64,000 nucleotides of DNA, from positions 1,240,001 through 1,304,000 of the forward strand of contig NZ_CP043428.1 in NCBI RefSeq assembly GCF_008245045.1. Reading direction: 5' to 3'. The notes under the pieces were generated by a model, which was given only the letters and a program-made list of their open reading frames with translations, made no database searches and had not been told where the DNA came from. Below are positions 29,074 through 37,056 of the stretch, piece after piece (the stretch's first letter is position 1; the number at the start of each line of letters is the position of its first letter). The DNA comes from Campylobacter volucris. GTDB taxonomy: Bacteria; Campylobacterota; Campylobacteria; Campylobacterales; Campylobacteraceae. The translations under genes and the position numbers were made by a program.

Positions 29074-30122
29074 TCCACATAAACCATGAAAATCTTTTAG
29101 ATTTAAAATATCTAGCATCTGGCGTATTTGATCCTTTACATGGCTTTATGAATTATGAAGAATTTAAAAGCGTCGTATATGATATGAAACTTTTAAATGA
29201 TAATATTTGGACATTACCTATAACTTTAGAAGTTAATGATGATTATAATGTAGGCTCTATACAGGATTTATATTACAATCAAACCCTAATTGGAAAAATA
29301 CATATAGAGGATAAATTTCAAATACAAGATAAAGATTTATTTGAAATTTTTCAAACCAAAGATCTTAATCACCCAGGTATTAAAAAAGAAAAATCAAAAT
29401 CATCTCTTAAAATAGCAGGAAAAATACAAATTAAAGAAGAGCTTTTAAAAAATACCTTATACAAAGGTATGTTGCAAGATGTTTTTAGTAAGAAAAATAA
29501 AGAAGTTAAAACTATTGCTGGATTTCAAACAAGAAATGCCATTCATAGAGCTCATGAACATCTTCAAAAAATAGCTTTAGAGCTTTGTGATGCTTTATTT
29601 ATAAACCCTTTGGTTGGCTGGAAAAAACAAGGTGATTTTACTCAAGAAGCAGTGATGAGTGCATATAAAGTAATGTTTGATGAATTTTATCCACAACATA
29701 GAGTATTTATACAAGGTTTAGAAACTAATATGCGTTATGCAGGACCTAAAGAAGCTATATTTCATGCAATAGTTCGTAAAAATATAGGTTGTACTCATTT
29801 TATCATAGGTAGAGATCATGCTGGAGTTGGAGATTATTATGGAGTATATGATGCACATAAACTTGCAAAAGAATTAAATTCTACCAATAAGCTTGGTATA
29901 GAATTGTTGCTTTTAAAAGAACCTTATTTTTGCACCAAATGTGATCAAATTGTAAGTGAAAAAGTATGTTCTCATGAAAATACTCATAAAATTTCTATTA
30001 GTGGTACTAAGATTAGACAGGCTTTAGTTTCTGGAAAAATACCCGATGAAAGATTTATGAGAAAAGAAGTAGCTAAAGCTTTAATAGATCTTGGCATGGA
30101 TAATATATTTATAAAGGAATAA
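29070..30122 (+). CDS. sat: Sulfate adenylyltransferase (ATP sulfurylase) family protein
   Basis: 350 residues, a little shorter than usual homomeric Sat (about 380-400). Motifs: QTRNAIHRAHEHL (canonical QTRNP has Ala for Pro here), GRDHAGVGDYYG, a four-cysteine/histidine cluster in CTKCDQIVSEKVCSH that resembles the zinc site of bacterial Sat, and ISGTKIRQAL. It should adenylylate sulfate or a similar oxyanion to give the CysC substrate. It overlaps cysC by 4 bp and is 1 bp from the PK-like gene. No reductase genes are near. Confidence 0.85.
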   Translation: MIHINHENLLDLKYLASGVFDPLHGFMNYEEFKSVVYDMKLLNDNIWTLPITLEVNDDYNVGSIQDLYYNQTLIGKIHIEDKFQIQDKDLFEIFQTKDLNHPGIKKEKSKSSLKIAGKIQIKEELLKNTLYKGMLQDVFSKKNKEVKTIAGFQTRNAIHRAHEHLQKIALELCDALFINPLVGWKKQGDFTQEAVMSAYKVMFDEFYPQHRVFIQGLETNMRYAGPKEAIFHAIVRKNIGCTHFIIGRDHAGVGDYYGVYDAHKLAKELNSTNKLGIELLLLKEPYFCTKCDQIVSEKVCSHENTHKISISGTKIRQALVSGKIPDERFMRKEVAKALIDLGMDNIFIKE

Positions 30123-30123
30123 A

Positions 30124-31089
30124 ATGCAAAAATATATTTTAACCATAGGACCTAGTTTAGGAAATGATATAAAATTAAATGAAATTCATCAAGAAAATTT
30201 TATTTACAGGATAAATGGGGCTCATGGAAGCATAGAAGATATAAAAAATACAATCATCCATTTAAAAAATCAAATCAATAATATAAAACTTTTAATTGAC
30301 TTACCTGGAAATAAAATAAGAACAGCAAATATCGATAAAAATGGCATTAAAGTAGAGTGCGGTAAAGATTTTATTTTAAAAAATGATCAATTTAATTTTA
30401 AAGAATTTCATAAATTAGTCAAACCTCAAATGGTAGTATATGCAAATGATAGTGTTTTTACTTTTATAGTTAAAGAGATCAATGAAGAAGGTATAGTATT
30501 TACTTCAAAAAGTAATGGCGTACTTTTAAATAATAAAGGTATGCATATTAGAAATTTACACAAGGATATTCCATTTTTATTTCAAAAAGATCAAGAGCTA
30601 ATAAAGCTTTGCAATGAATTTGATATAGATTATGTTGGAGCATCTTTTGTTAGAAAAGTAGATAATATAAAAGAGTTAAAAAAACTTCTTAATAAAAATA
30701 CAAAAATTATTTCTAAAATAGAAACTATAGATGCTGTTAATAATCTATATGAAATTTTACAAGAAGTAGAATTTATACTAATAGATAGAGGTGATTTATC
30801 TACAGAAATTGGCATAGAAAAAATACCGCGTTTTCAAGAATATATTATAAATCTTGCTAATCATAATGGAATTAAAGTATTTTTAGCAACACAAATTCTT
30901 AAAAATATGGAAGAAAAACCTATCCCTACTATAGCTGAAATTGATGATTTGTATAATATTTCAAAAAGTGGAGTGTATGGAATTCAATTATCTGAAGAAA
31001 CAGCCGTAGGAAAGTTTGTAAAGGAATGTGTGCAAATTTTAAATTTGATGAAAAATGAAATAAACTCTGAAAAAATTATATTAAAGTGA
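30124..31089 (+). CDS. Pyruvate kinase-like protein without the C-terminal domain
   Basis: 321 residues; ordinary pyruvate kinases have 470-500. The A barrel and a small B lid are present: RINGAH (residues 29-34), DLPGNKIRTA, catalytic lysine in SKIETIDAV near 198, DRGDLSTEIG, ATQILKNM and SEETAVG. The regulatory C domain is absent. Catalytic residues look kept, so it may use PEP, either to regenerate ATP for Sat/CysC or as a phosphoryl/enolpyruvyl source for a decoration. It is 1 bp from sat and 6 bp from the antiporter. Confidence 0.8.
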   Translation: MQKYILTIGPSLGNDIKLNEIHQENFIYRINGAHGSIEDIKNTIIHLKNQINNIKLLIDLPGNKIRTANIDKNGIKVECGKDFILKNDQFNFKEFHKLVKPQMVVYANDSVFTFIVKEINEEGIVFTSKSNGVLLNNKGMHIRNLHKDIPFLFQKDQELIKLCNEFDIDYVGASFVRKVDNIKELKKLLNKNTKIISKIETIDAVNNLYEILQEVEFILIDRGDLSTEIGIEKIPRFQEYIINLANHNGIKVFLATQILKNMEEKPIPTIAEIDDLYNISKSGVYGIQLSEETAVGKFVKECVQILNLMKNEINSEKIILK

Positions 31090-31095
31090 TATAGC

Positions 31096-32349
31096 ATGAA
31101 ATTAGAATCTTTAAGTCCTGATAATCTTACAGCTGTTTTTTTATCTTTAGGAATTTTATTATTAAGTGCTTTTTTGTTTGGAAAAATATTTACTTTATTA
31201 AAAGCTCCTAAAGTTATAGGAGAAATTCTTGGTGGATTTATTTTAGGTGCTAGTGGGCTTTATTTGATAATGCCTGATGTTGTAAGTGGAATTTTTTTAA
31301 ATTTTCAAGAGCAAGGTAAAATCTTAAATACCTTTTATCAATTAGGTCTTATATTTTTAATGTTTATAGCTGGTTTTAATACACAAATTAATTTTGAAAA
31401 ACAAAATATTAAAATTATCTCTACCTTGTTTTTAGGGGCAACCTTCATACCAATATTTTTTGGATATTTTTTTATTGATTATTTTAAAGAAAGCTTTATA
31501 GGTGAAAAAGGCAATGATTTATCATTTAGTTTAGTATTTTTAATAGCCATTGCTGTTACATCTATTCCTGTAATTTCTAAGATTTTTTTTGATATAGGTA
31601 TTATTAAAACAAGATTTGCTAGTGTTGTGCTAACTACTTCTACTATACAAGATTTGTTTTTATGGATTTTATTAAATGTTGCGATTAATACTTCACACAC
31701 TAGCTCTTTTTCTATAGAAAATAATTTATTGACAGCATTTGTTACGGTGTTGTTATTTATATTTGTAAAATTACTTGCCAATATTGTCAGTAAATTTTAT
31801 TTTTCATTAACTTCTATAGATTTTTTTACCTTATCTTTTATTTTATTGTTTTTAAGCATAGGCTTGTTAAATACTTTACACATCAATCCTATGTATACAT
31901 CCTTTTTGGTTGGATTTTTAATTAAAAATATTTTACAAAACAATCAAGAATTAAAAGAAAAAATCATTAGTATTTCTGATTTTTCTTTTTCATGTTTTAT
32001 ACCTATATATTTTGCATTAATTGGCATACAATTAAATGTAATCCATGAGTTTTCATTTATAATGTTTATTGCTTTTTGTGTGTTAGCGTGTGTGTTTGAA
32101 TTTTTAGGTTGCTATATAGCTTTGTTAAGTTTAAAAATTTCTAATATCTCAAGAATTAATTTTGCCATCAGCATGAATGCAAGAGGAGGTCCAGGTATAG
32201 TCTTAGCTAGTGTTGCATTTTATTATCAAATAATAAATACTAGCTTTTTTACCACTTTAATATTAACTACTTTACTTTCTTCGATGATAGCAGGTTATTG
32301 GCTAAGATACCAAAAAAACAAAAACGAAGAAGTATTTCATAAATTTTGA
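31096..32349 (+). CDS. Cation:proton antiporter, CPA2/KefB-like membrane domain
   Basis: 417 residues with about 12 hydrophobic segments and the CPA2 features LKAPKVIGEILGGFILG and NARGGPGIVLASVAF. There is no TrkA-N/RCK domain at the C-terminus, so it is a membrane-only antiporter. It is the last gene of the run ACP-cysC-sat-PK; a hairpin with a T run follows. The link to the preceding enzymes is only genomic. An inner-membrane flippase or exporter role would be speculation. Confidence 0.82.
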   Translation: MKLESLSPDNLTAVFLSLGILLLSAFLFGKIFTLLKAPKVIGEILGGFILGASGLYLIMPDVVSGIFLNFQEQGKILNTFYQLGLIFLMFIAGFNTQINFEKQNIKIISTLFLGATFIPIFFGYFFIDYFKESFIGEKGNDLSFSLVFLIAIAVTSIPVISKIFFDIGIIKTRFASVVLTTSTIQDLFLWILLNVAINTSHTSSFSIENNLLTAFVTVLLFIFVKLLANIVSKFYFSLTSIDFFTLSFILLFLSIGLLNTLHINPMYTSFLVGFLIKNILQNNQELKEKIISISDFSFSCFIPIYFALIGIQLNVIHEFSFIMFIAFCVLACVFEFLGCYIALLSLKISNISRINFAISMNARGGPGIVLASVAFYYQIINTSFFTTLILTTLLSSMIAGYWLRYQKNKNEEVFHKF

Positions 32350-32352
32350 TAT

Positions 32353-32394
32353 AATCTCTCTTTAAATTTTTAGAGAGATTAATGGAATTTTTTA
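32353..32394 (+). terminator. Rho-independent terminator candidate after the antiporter
   Basis: Ten-bp perfect stem TAATCTCTCT (32353-32362) with AGAGAGATTA (32373-32382), 10-nt loop, then ATGGAA and six Ts at 32389-32394. The T run is 7 bp away, so it may be imperfect. Confidence 0.55.
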
Positions 32395-32530
32395 AATTGT
32401 TAATCACATCATCTTTATTTTTAACAATTTCTAAGATATAAGCTACAATATCGTCTAAATCTTTTTCATTAATATTTTTTAATTCAAAATTAGGTTTAAA
32501 ATCATCTGGTGTGCTTGAAAATATTATTTA
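32384..32530 (-). other. Open minus-strand frame without a start, possible gene remnant
   Basis: On the minus strand, between the DUF2920 stop and the antiporter end, one frame stays open and reads STPDDFKPNFELKN, then NEKDLDDIVAYILEIVKN. It looks protein-like with amphipathic helical character and has no start codon near its 5' end (TAG and TAA precede it). It may be the 3' end of a gene lost by rearrangement. The pattern DLDDIVAYIL vaguely recalls a cytochrome c C-terminal helix, but I do not claim a family. Confidence 0.3.
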
Positions 32531-32531
32531 C

Positions 32532-32645
32532 TATTTTAAATTATTTCCAAAACAAATTTATCATCTTTATCCTTAAAAGTAAAAACTTTGTTTTTACAAG
32601 GATAACTTATACTATCTTCTTTCATGCTAAAGGTTTTATCTTTTA
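32532..32645. repeat. Second copy of the 114-bp DUF2920 3'-end repeat
   Basis: Matches 23351-23464 (offset 9,181 bp). Identity continues with scattered changes into the next 100 bp. Confidence 0.9.
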
Positions 32646-33765
32646 ATTTTTCAAGCATTTTTGGTAGTTCTTTATTAAATAAAGCTTTAACAGAAATTCC
32701 GCAACCATGATTTAAATTTTTAATATATCTTCCATCTATATCTTTTTCTTCTATTAAATGAAATGTTACATCATATCCTAGTGTTTGAATAAAATTCATC
32801 AATTGCGTTTTATACTCATAAGATGTCAATACATCAGCAGAGCTATGATAACTCACATAAATAATATTTTTATTTTTTTGAGCTTGTAAGATTAAATGAT
32901 CTTTGTTTAACAAAGTTCTTATTAAAAAATTCTCATCTTTAAAGCAATATAAAGAACTTTTATCAGCAGTCCAATGGGTTTTTAAAAAAATTCCCACTTG
33001 ATAATTCTTTAAATTATAATACATATCAGGGGCATTAAAATCTTTTCCTATAATATAGCGTAAAAGCAACATTGCTTCACCTGAGTTATCAATAACACCA
33101 TCTATATACCAAGGAGCTATCTTAGCTATTAATAATGCAAGATATCCACCATAAGAACGACCTCCATAAATTTTAGGTAAATTTGAAATTTTACCCCCCC
33201 CCTTCATATCTTCAAAATTATGCATTAAATGTTTTAAAGCATTTATAACATCAATTGCTGCCATAATGCCATAGTTTTGATATTCATTATTTGCTGGCAA
33301 CATAGTTGAAGTAAAATAAAACTTATAATTTTCATTCAAAATATTCTTTGCTTTATATGTATCGATCATAGAATCTACATTAGCTATGTAATTATTAATA
33401 TTTTCAAGATTAAGTGCATTTGTATCAATGTTGATTTTCTTTAAAGAATCTCTTAAATGATTCAAATTTTGCTCATCATACGAAAAAGTTGCACTATATT
33501 TTTTATCTTTTTCATTAATTCTACAACTAAAACAATGATACAAAACACTTACAGCAACAACATCAAATTTTTGTGCAATAAATTGTCTAGTAAAGTCAAT
33601 TACCGATAAATCAACATTTGCCCCATAACCATCTAAAATGAAAACTATAGCTTTCATTTCTTTACTATCATCATAAGTGATTCTATACTCTAATTTAGAT
33701 TCTCTTTTTATATTTAATTCTACATCATTGCAAGAGTCTATAAAATATGTTTTATTAATGAGCAT
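32536..33765 (-). CDS. DUF2920 ('617 family') protein with G9 tract, phase ON
   Basis: 409 residues. The nucleophile elbow is IYGGRSYGGYLAL; here the G9 tract is not at the elbow but about 8 residues before it, in DMKGGGKISN, an insertion relative to the copy at 23355. The N-terminus (LINKTYFIDSCNDVELNIK) and C-terminus (DKTFSMKEDSISYPCK) are family-typical, and the last 37 codons are near-identical in DNA to those of the copy at 23355. It lies alone between the antiporter and the ANL gene and is read away from the latter by its own promoter. Function unknown. Confidence 0.82.
   Translation of the reverse strand: MLINKTYFIDSCNDVELNIKRESKLEYRITYDDSKEMKAIVFILDGYGANVDLSVIDFTRQFIAQKFDVVAVSVLYHCFSCRINEKDKKYSATFSYDEQNLNHLRDSLKKINIDTNALNLENINNYIANVDSMIDTYKAKNILNENYKFYFTSTMLPANNEYQNYGIMAAIDVINALKHLMHNFEDMKGGGKISNLPKIYGGRSYGGYLALLIAKIAPWYIDGVIDNSGEAMLLLRYIIGKDFNAPDMYYNLKNYQVGIFLKTHWTADKSSLYCFKDENFLIRTLLNKDHLILQAQKNKNIIYVSYHSSADVLTSYEYKTQLMNFIQTLGYDVTFHLIEEKDIDGRYIKNLNHGCGISVKALFNKELPKMLEKLKDKTFSMKEDSISYPCKNKVFTFKDKDDKFVLEII
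33194..33202. repeat. C9 tract (G9 on coding strand) in a DUF2920 gene
   Basis: Nine Cs on the plus strand. The coding frame is AAG GGG GGG GGT, in frame (ON). Its site differs by several codons from the tract of the paralogue at 23979. Confidence 0.95.
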
Positions 33766-33897
33766 TTTACTTCTTTTGTTTTAATTTATACTGCATTATA
33801 CTTTTTTATTTGTAAATTTAAAACAATAAAAAGCTAAATTAAAAAAATATTCCTTAATTTAATAAAAATATACTTTAATTCTTTTACATGCCATTAT

Positions 33898-35229
33898 CTA
33901 TTTTCTCACTTTTTTAAATCTTTCACTAACTTCTAAACTTTCTACTATATCAACTTTTGTTGGAATTTTATATGAAGCTAATTTATCTTTGCAAAAGAGT
34001 CTAATTTCTTTTTTAAGCTCTAAAGAATTTATATTTTTTTCTTTAGTTAAAACAACCTTTAAGCATACACTTTGTCCAGTTAGTGGATTACTTTGTCCAT
34101 ATACTAAACAATCTTGTATGAAAGGAATTTGAAAAATAATACCTTCAACTTCTTGAGGTAAAACTTTTTCTCCACCAACATTTATAATTTCTTTGTTTCT
34201 TCCTACAATTTTAATATATTCTTCACCATTTTCATTTATTACTTCAACTAAATCTCCGCTAGCAAAATATCCATCATCTGTAAAAACAGAATTATCAGCA
34301 TTTAAATAACCCAAACTTTGAGTATTGCTTTTAAGATATAATTCACCTTCTATGATTTTATATTCAACATTTTCTAATTTAATAAAATCTTTATAGCTTT
34401 TAGTTTGAGTTATACCAACTTCACTAGTGCCAAATGTTTGATGAAATTTTACTTTTGGAAATTCTTGTTTTAATTTATCAAGTAATGTCTCTGGCATTTT
34501 TTCTGTTCCATAAGTAATCAATCTTAAAGAACTAAAATCATAATTATTCATAACATTAAAAGCTAGCATTAAACTTAATAAAGAAGGAGAAGCTGGTAAT
34601 AACGATATCTTATATTTTTCTATATTTTCAGCTAAATATTCTACATTCTTTCTATCTTTAATAGCTACTCCGCAAGCATTCATACTAAGACAATTAAAAA
34701 GAGTATTTAATCCACCTATATGATCAAACATTAAAAAAAGCAAAATATTAATATTTTTTGTTTTTTTATTTAAATACGAAGATGTAATTTTATCTAAATC
34801 ATGAATTATTGCTTTAGGTTTTCCAGTGCTTCCACTAGAAAATAAAATTAAACCTGGTTTATTTTCTTTAATTAATCTATCTACTAAAGGATGGTTTATG
34901 CTATCATCATTTTTTAAAATAATTTCTCCATTATTAAATACAAGATCGCATCTAACTTCTTTAAGTTTATTTTCTATTTCTTTTTTATCTACAAACGGTA
35001 TTATTATTTTATTTAATTCTATACAAGCTAACAATAAACTTATACTTTCAAAATCGTAATCACCTATAATGCCGATTATATTAGCAGTAGTAGAATTTAA
35101 TAAATTTATATTTTTAAGAACATTTTCACTTAATTGCGAATAAGTATATATAATATTTTCATAAATCAAAGCATTATTATCTTTATTTGAAAATATTTTT
35201 CTTAAAAAAATATTTTTAAAATTATGCAT
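33898..35229 (-). CDS. AMP-forming acyl ligase, ANL superfamily
   Basis: 443 residues. Motifs: LILFSSGSTGKPKAI (about residue 130), FGTSEVG, SGDLVEV, GRNKEIINVGGEKVLPQEVE, and a C-terminal part with KLASYKIP. The final lysine-containing motif reads SERFKKVRK, close to the end, so catalysis of the thioester step may be intact. It probably activates a carboxylic acid for the ACP at 35944. It overlaps the SDR by 8 bp, forming the three-gene minus operon ACP-SDR-ligase. Confidence 0.85.
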   Translation of the reverse strand: MHNFKNIFLRKIFSNKDNNALIYENIIYTYSQLSENVLKNINLLNSTTANIIGIIGDYDFESISLLLACIELNKIIIPFVDKKEIENKLKEVRCDLVFNNGEIILKNDDSINHPLVDRLIKENKPGLILFSSGSTGKPKAIIHDLDKITSSYLNKKTKNINILLFLMFDHIGGLNTLFNCLSMNACGVAIKDRKNVEYLAENIEKYKISLLPASPSLLSLMLAFNVMNNYDFSSLRLITYGTEKMPETLLDKLKQEFPKVKFHQTFGTSEVGITQTKSYKDFIKLENVEYKIIEGELYLKSNTQSLGYLNADNSVFTDDGYFASGDLVEVINENGEEYIKIVGRNKEIINVGGEKVLPQEVEGIIFQIPFIQDCLVYGQSNPLTGQSVCLKVVLTKEKNINSLELKKEIRLFCKDKLASYKIPTKVDIVESLEVSERFKKVRK

Positions 35230-35944
35230 TTACTCCGCCTAAATATATTATTTGTCCTGTTATAAAATCACTTTTTTCATCTATAAAAAAATTAATTGTA
35301 TTAACTACATCATTAAAATTTCCAAATCTTTTTATAGCTTGTTGATTTAACAAATCTTGTATTTTATTTTCTGGAACATTTTTTATCAAGTCAGTTGGAA
35401 CTGGAGTTGGTCCTATAGCATTACAAGTTATTCCAAAAGAACTTAATTCTTTTGCACAAACTTGAGTTAAATTACAAATTGCTGCTTTAGATGCTGCATA
35501 TATAGCTTCTCCTTCTAATCTTAAAGGTGCTGCTACTGTGCTAAAATTTACTATTCTATACGGCATAGAAATAGTTTCTTTTTTATAAGTTTGACTCATA
35601 ATTTTAGCTACTTCTCTAATAAATAAAAAACTACCAAAAACATTTGTATTAAAAATATTTTGCAGAGTTTTTAGCGGCGTTGTTAATATATGATTCATAG
35701 AAGCAATACCAGCATTATTGATTAAAATATCTATTTTTCCAAATTCTTTTTTAATATTTCTAATCATATTTACTACAAGTTTTTCATCACAAACATCTAA
35801 TTCAAAATGTCTATAATCTTTATGTTCTATACTAGATTTTCCTCTTGAACATCCACAAACTATATGATTATTATTTAAATAGTACTCACTAAGTTCTTTT
35901 CCTATGCCTTTTCTAGTTCCAGTAATTATAATTATTTTTTGCAT
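35222..35944 (-). CDS. Short-chain dehydrogenase/reductase (FabG/PtmA-like)
   Basis: 240 residues, classical SDR: TGTRKGIGKEL cofactor motif, NNAGIAS, Tyr-x3-Lys as YAASKAAICN with a preceding Ser in NFSTVAAPL, and a C-terminal FITGQIIYLGG. Likely substrate is an ACP- or CoA-bound keto or hydroxy acid made with the neighbouring ligase and ACP. PtmA of C. jejuni flagellin modification is a family relative; orthology is not claimed. Its start overlaps the ACP stop by 1 bp. Confidence 0.85.
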   Translation of the reverse strand: MQKIIIITGTRKGIGKELSEYYLNNNHIVCGCSRGKSSIEHKDYRHFELDVCDEKLVVNMIRNIKKEFGKIDILINNAGIASMNHILTTPLKTLQNIFNTNVFGSFLFIREVAKIMSQTYKKETISMPYRIVNFSTVAAPLRLEGEAIYAASKAAICNLTQVCAKELSSFGITCNAIGPTPVPTDLIKNVPENKIQDLLNQQAIKRFGNFNDVVNTINFFIDEKSDFITGQIIYLGGVNA

Positions 35945-36213
35945 TATTGTTCTTGTAATTTTTTTTCTATAAATTCAGCTAATGTTTTAACATCTTTAAA
36001 TGGAGAATTTCTAGAACTCATCATTTTTTCATCCGCTAAAATAATCTCTTTATTAAACTCTTCGCTCAAAATACTTTCTAAATCAGATATTAAGCTAACT
36101 AAAGCTAGGGAATCTAAATACAATCTCGTTTCCAAATTTGCTGTTTTTAGTTGAGGAATTTCATCAGATAAATTATGTAAAGCCTTTAATATAATTCCTT
36201 CGATATTTTTCAT
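35944..36213 (-). CDS. Acyl carrier protein, longer variant
   Basis: 89 residues. The pantetheine serine is probably in RLYLDSLALVSLI. It is the first gene of the minus operon ACP-SDR-ligase and is divergent from pseF across 142 bp that must hold promoters for both. Confidence 0.82.
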   Translation of the reverse strand: MKNIEGIILKALHNLSDEIPQLKTANLETRLYLDSLALVSLISDLESILSEEFNKEIILADEKMMSSRNSPFKDVKTLAEFIEKKLQEQ

Positions 36214-36317
36214 TAGTAGTTACCCCTTAATATTTTTAATCAAATATAACATAAATTAGATTTTTATCTATTTAAGTCGCGCCAATTTTATTAAATTATT
36301 TATCACTACAAATATGA

Positions 36318-36323
36318 TACAAT
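36318..36323 (+). promoter_or_regulatory. Possible -10 box for pseF
   Basis: TACAAT preceded by TGA, 33 bp before the pseF ATG, in the 142-bp ACP/pseF divergent spacer. Sigma-70-like; moderate match. Confidence 0.4.
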
Positions 36324-36355
36324 AAAATACTGACTTAATTTATGGATATTAAAAT

Positions 36356-37045
36356 ATGAAAAATCTCTGCATTATTCCCGCTCGTGGTGGATCAAAAAGA
36401 ATTCCAAAAAAAAATATCATTGATTTTTTAGGAAAACCTTTAATTTCTTATAGCATAGAAAGTGCTTTAAAAAGTGAAATTTTTGATGAAGTAATTGTTT
36501 CAAGCGATAATGATGAAATCATTAATATAGCTTTAAATTTTGGAGCAAAGGTTCCTTTTATACGCAAAAAAGACTTAAGCGATGATTATGCAAGTTCTAC
36601 GGATGTTATCAAAGATGCCATTAAAACTTTAGAAAAACAAGATCAATTTTATGAAAATATTTGCTGTCTTTATGCTACTGCTCCTTTGATAAATGAAGAT
36701 GTTTTAAAAAAAGCTTATTATGAATTTATAGAAGAAGATTGCAAGTTTTTATTTTCAGCATGCGAATTTGAATATCCTATCCAAAGAGGATTTTATCTTG
36801 ATGAACAAAATCAAACTCATATGTTTAATGAAAAATATTATCACACTAGAAGCCAAGATTTAACAAAAGCTTACCATGATGGCGGGGCGTTTTATTTTGG
36901 AAAAAAAGAAGCTTGGCTTGGTGAAGATTTTATGTTTAAACCTTATTCTAAAGCATTTTTACTTCCAAGAAATCAAATTTGTGATATAGATACTCCTCAA
37001 GACTTAGAATTTGCCAAAATGCTTTATCAATTTAACAAAAAATAA
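36356..37045 (+). CDS. pseF: CMP-pseudaminic acid synthetase
   Basis: 229 residues. Nucleotidyltransferase N-terminus IIPARGGSKRIPKKNI, then SSDNDEI and a C-terminal CDIDTPQDLEFA, as in NeuA/PseF proteins. It activates pseudaminic acid with CTP, the last soluble step before transfer to flagellin. The pse context (pseG and pseH downstream) favours PseF over NeuA or PtmB (compare Cj1311). It converges on the CDP-alcohol phosphotransferase with only 11 bp between them. Confidence 0.92.
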   Translation: MKNLCIIPARGGSKRIPKKNIIDFLGKPLISYSIESALKSEIFDEVIVSSDNDEIINIALNFGAKVPFIRKKDLSDDYASSTDVIKDAIKTLEKQDQFYENICCLYATAPLINEDVLKKAYYEFIEEDCKFLFSACEFEYPIQRGFYLDEQNQTHMFNEKYYHTRSQDLTKAYHDGGAFYFGKKEAWLGEDFMFKPYSKAFLLPRNQICDIDTPQDLEFAKMLYQFNKK

Positions 37046-37056
37046 AAAATTTGCAT

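Noticed and set aside
28549-30122. Assimilatory sulfate reduction operon
   Set aside because: Only Sat and CysC are present. No APS/PAPS reductase, sulfite reductase or sulfate transporter lies nearby; neighbours are an ACP, a PK-like protein and a cation antiporter.
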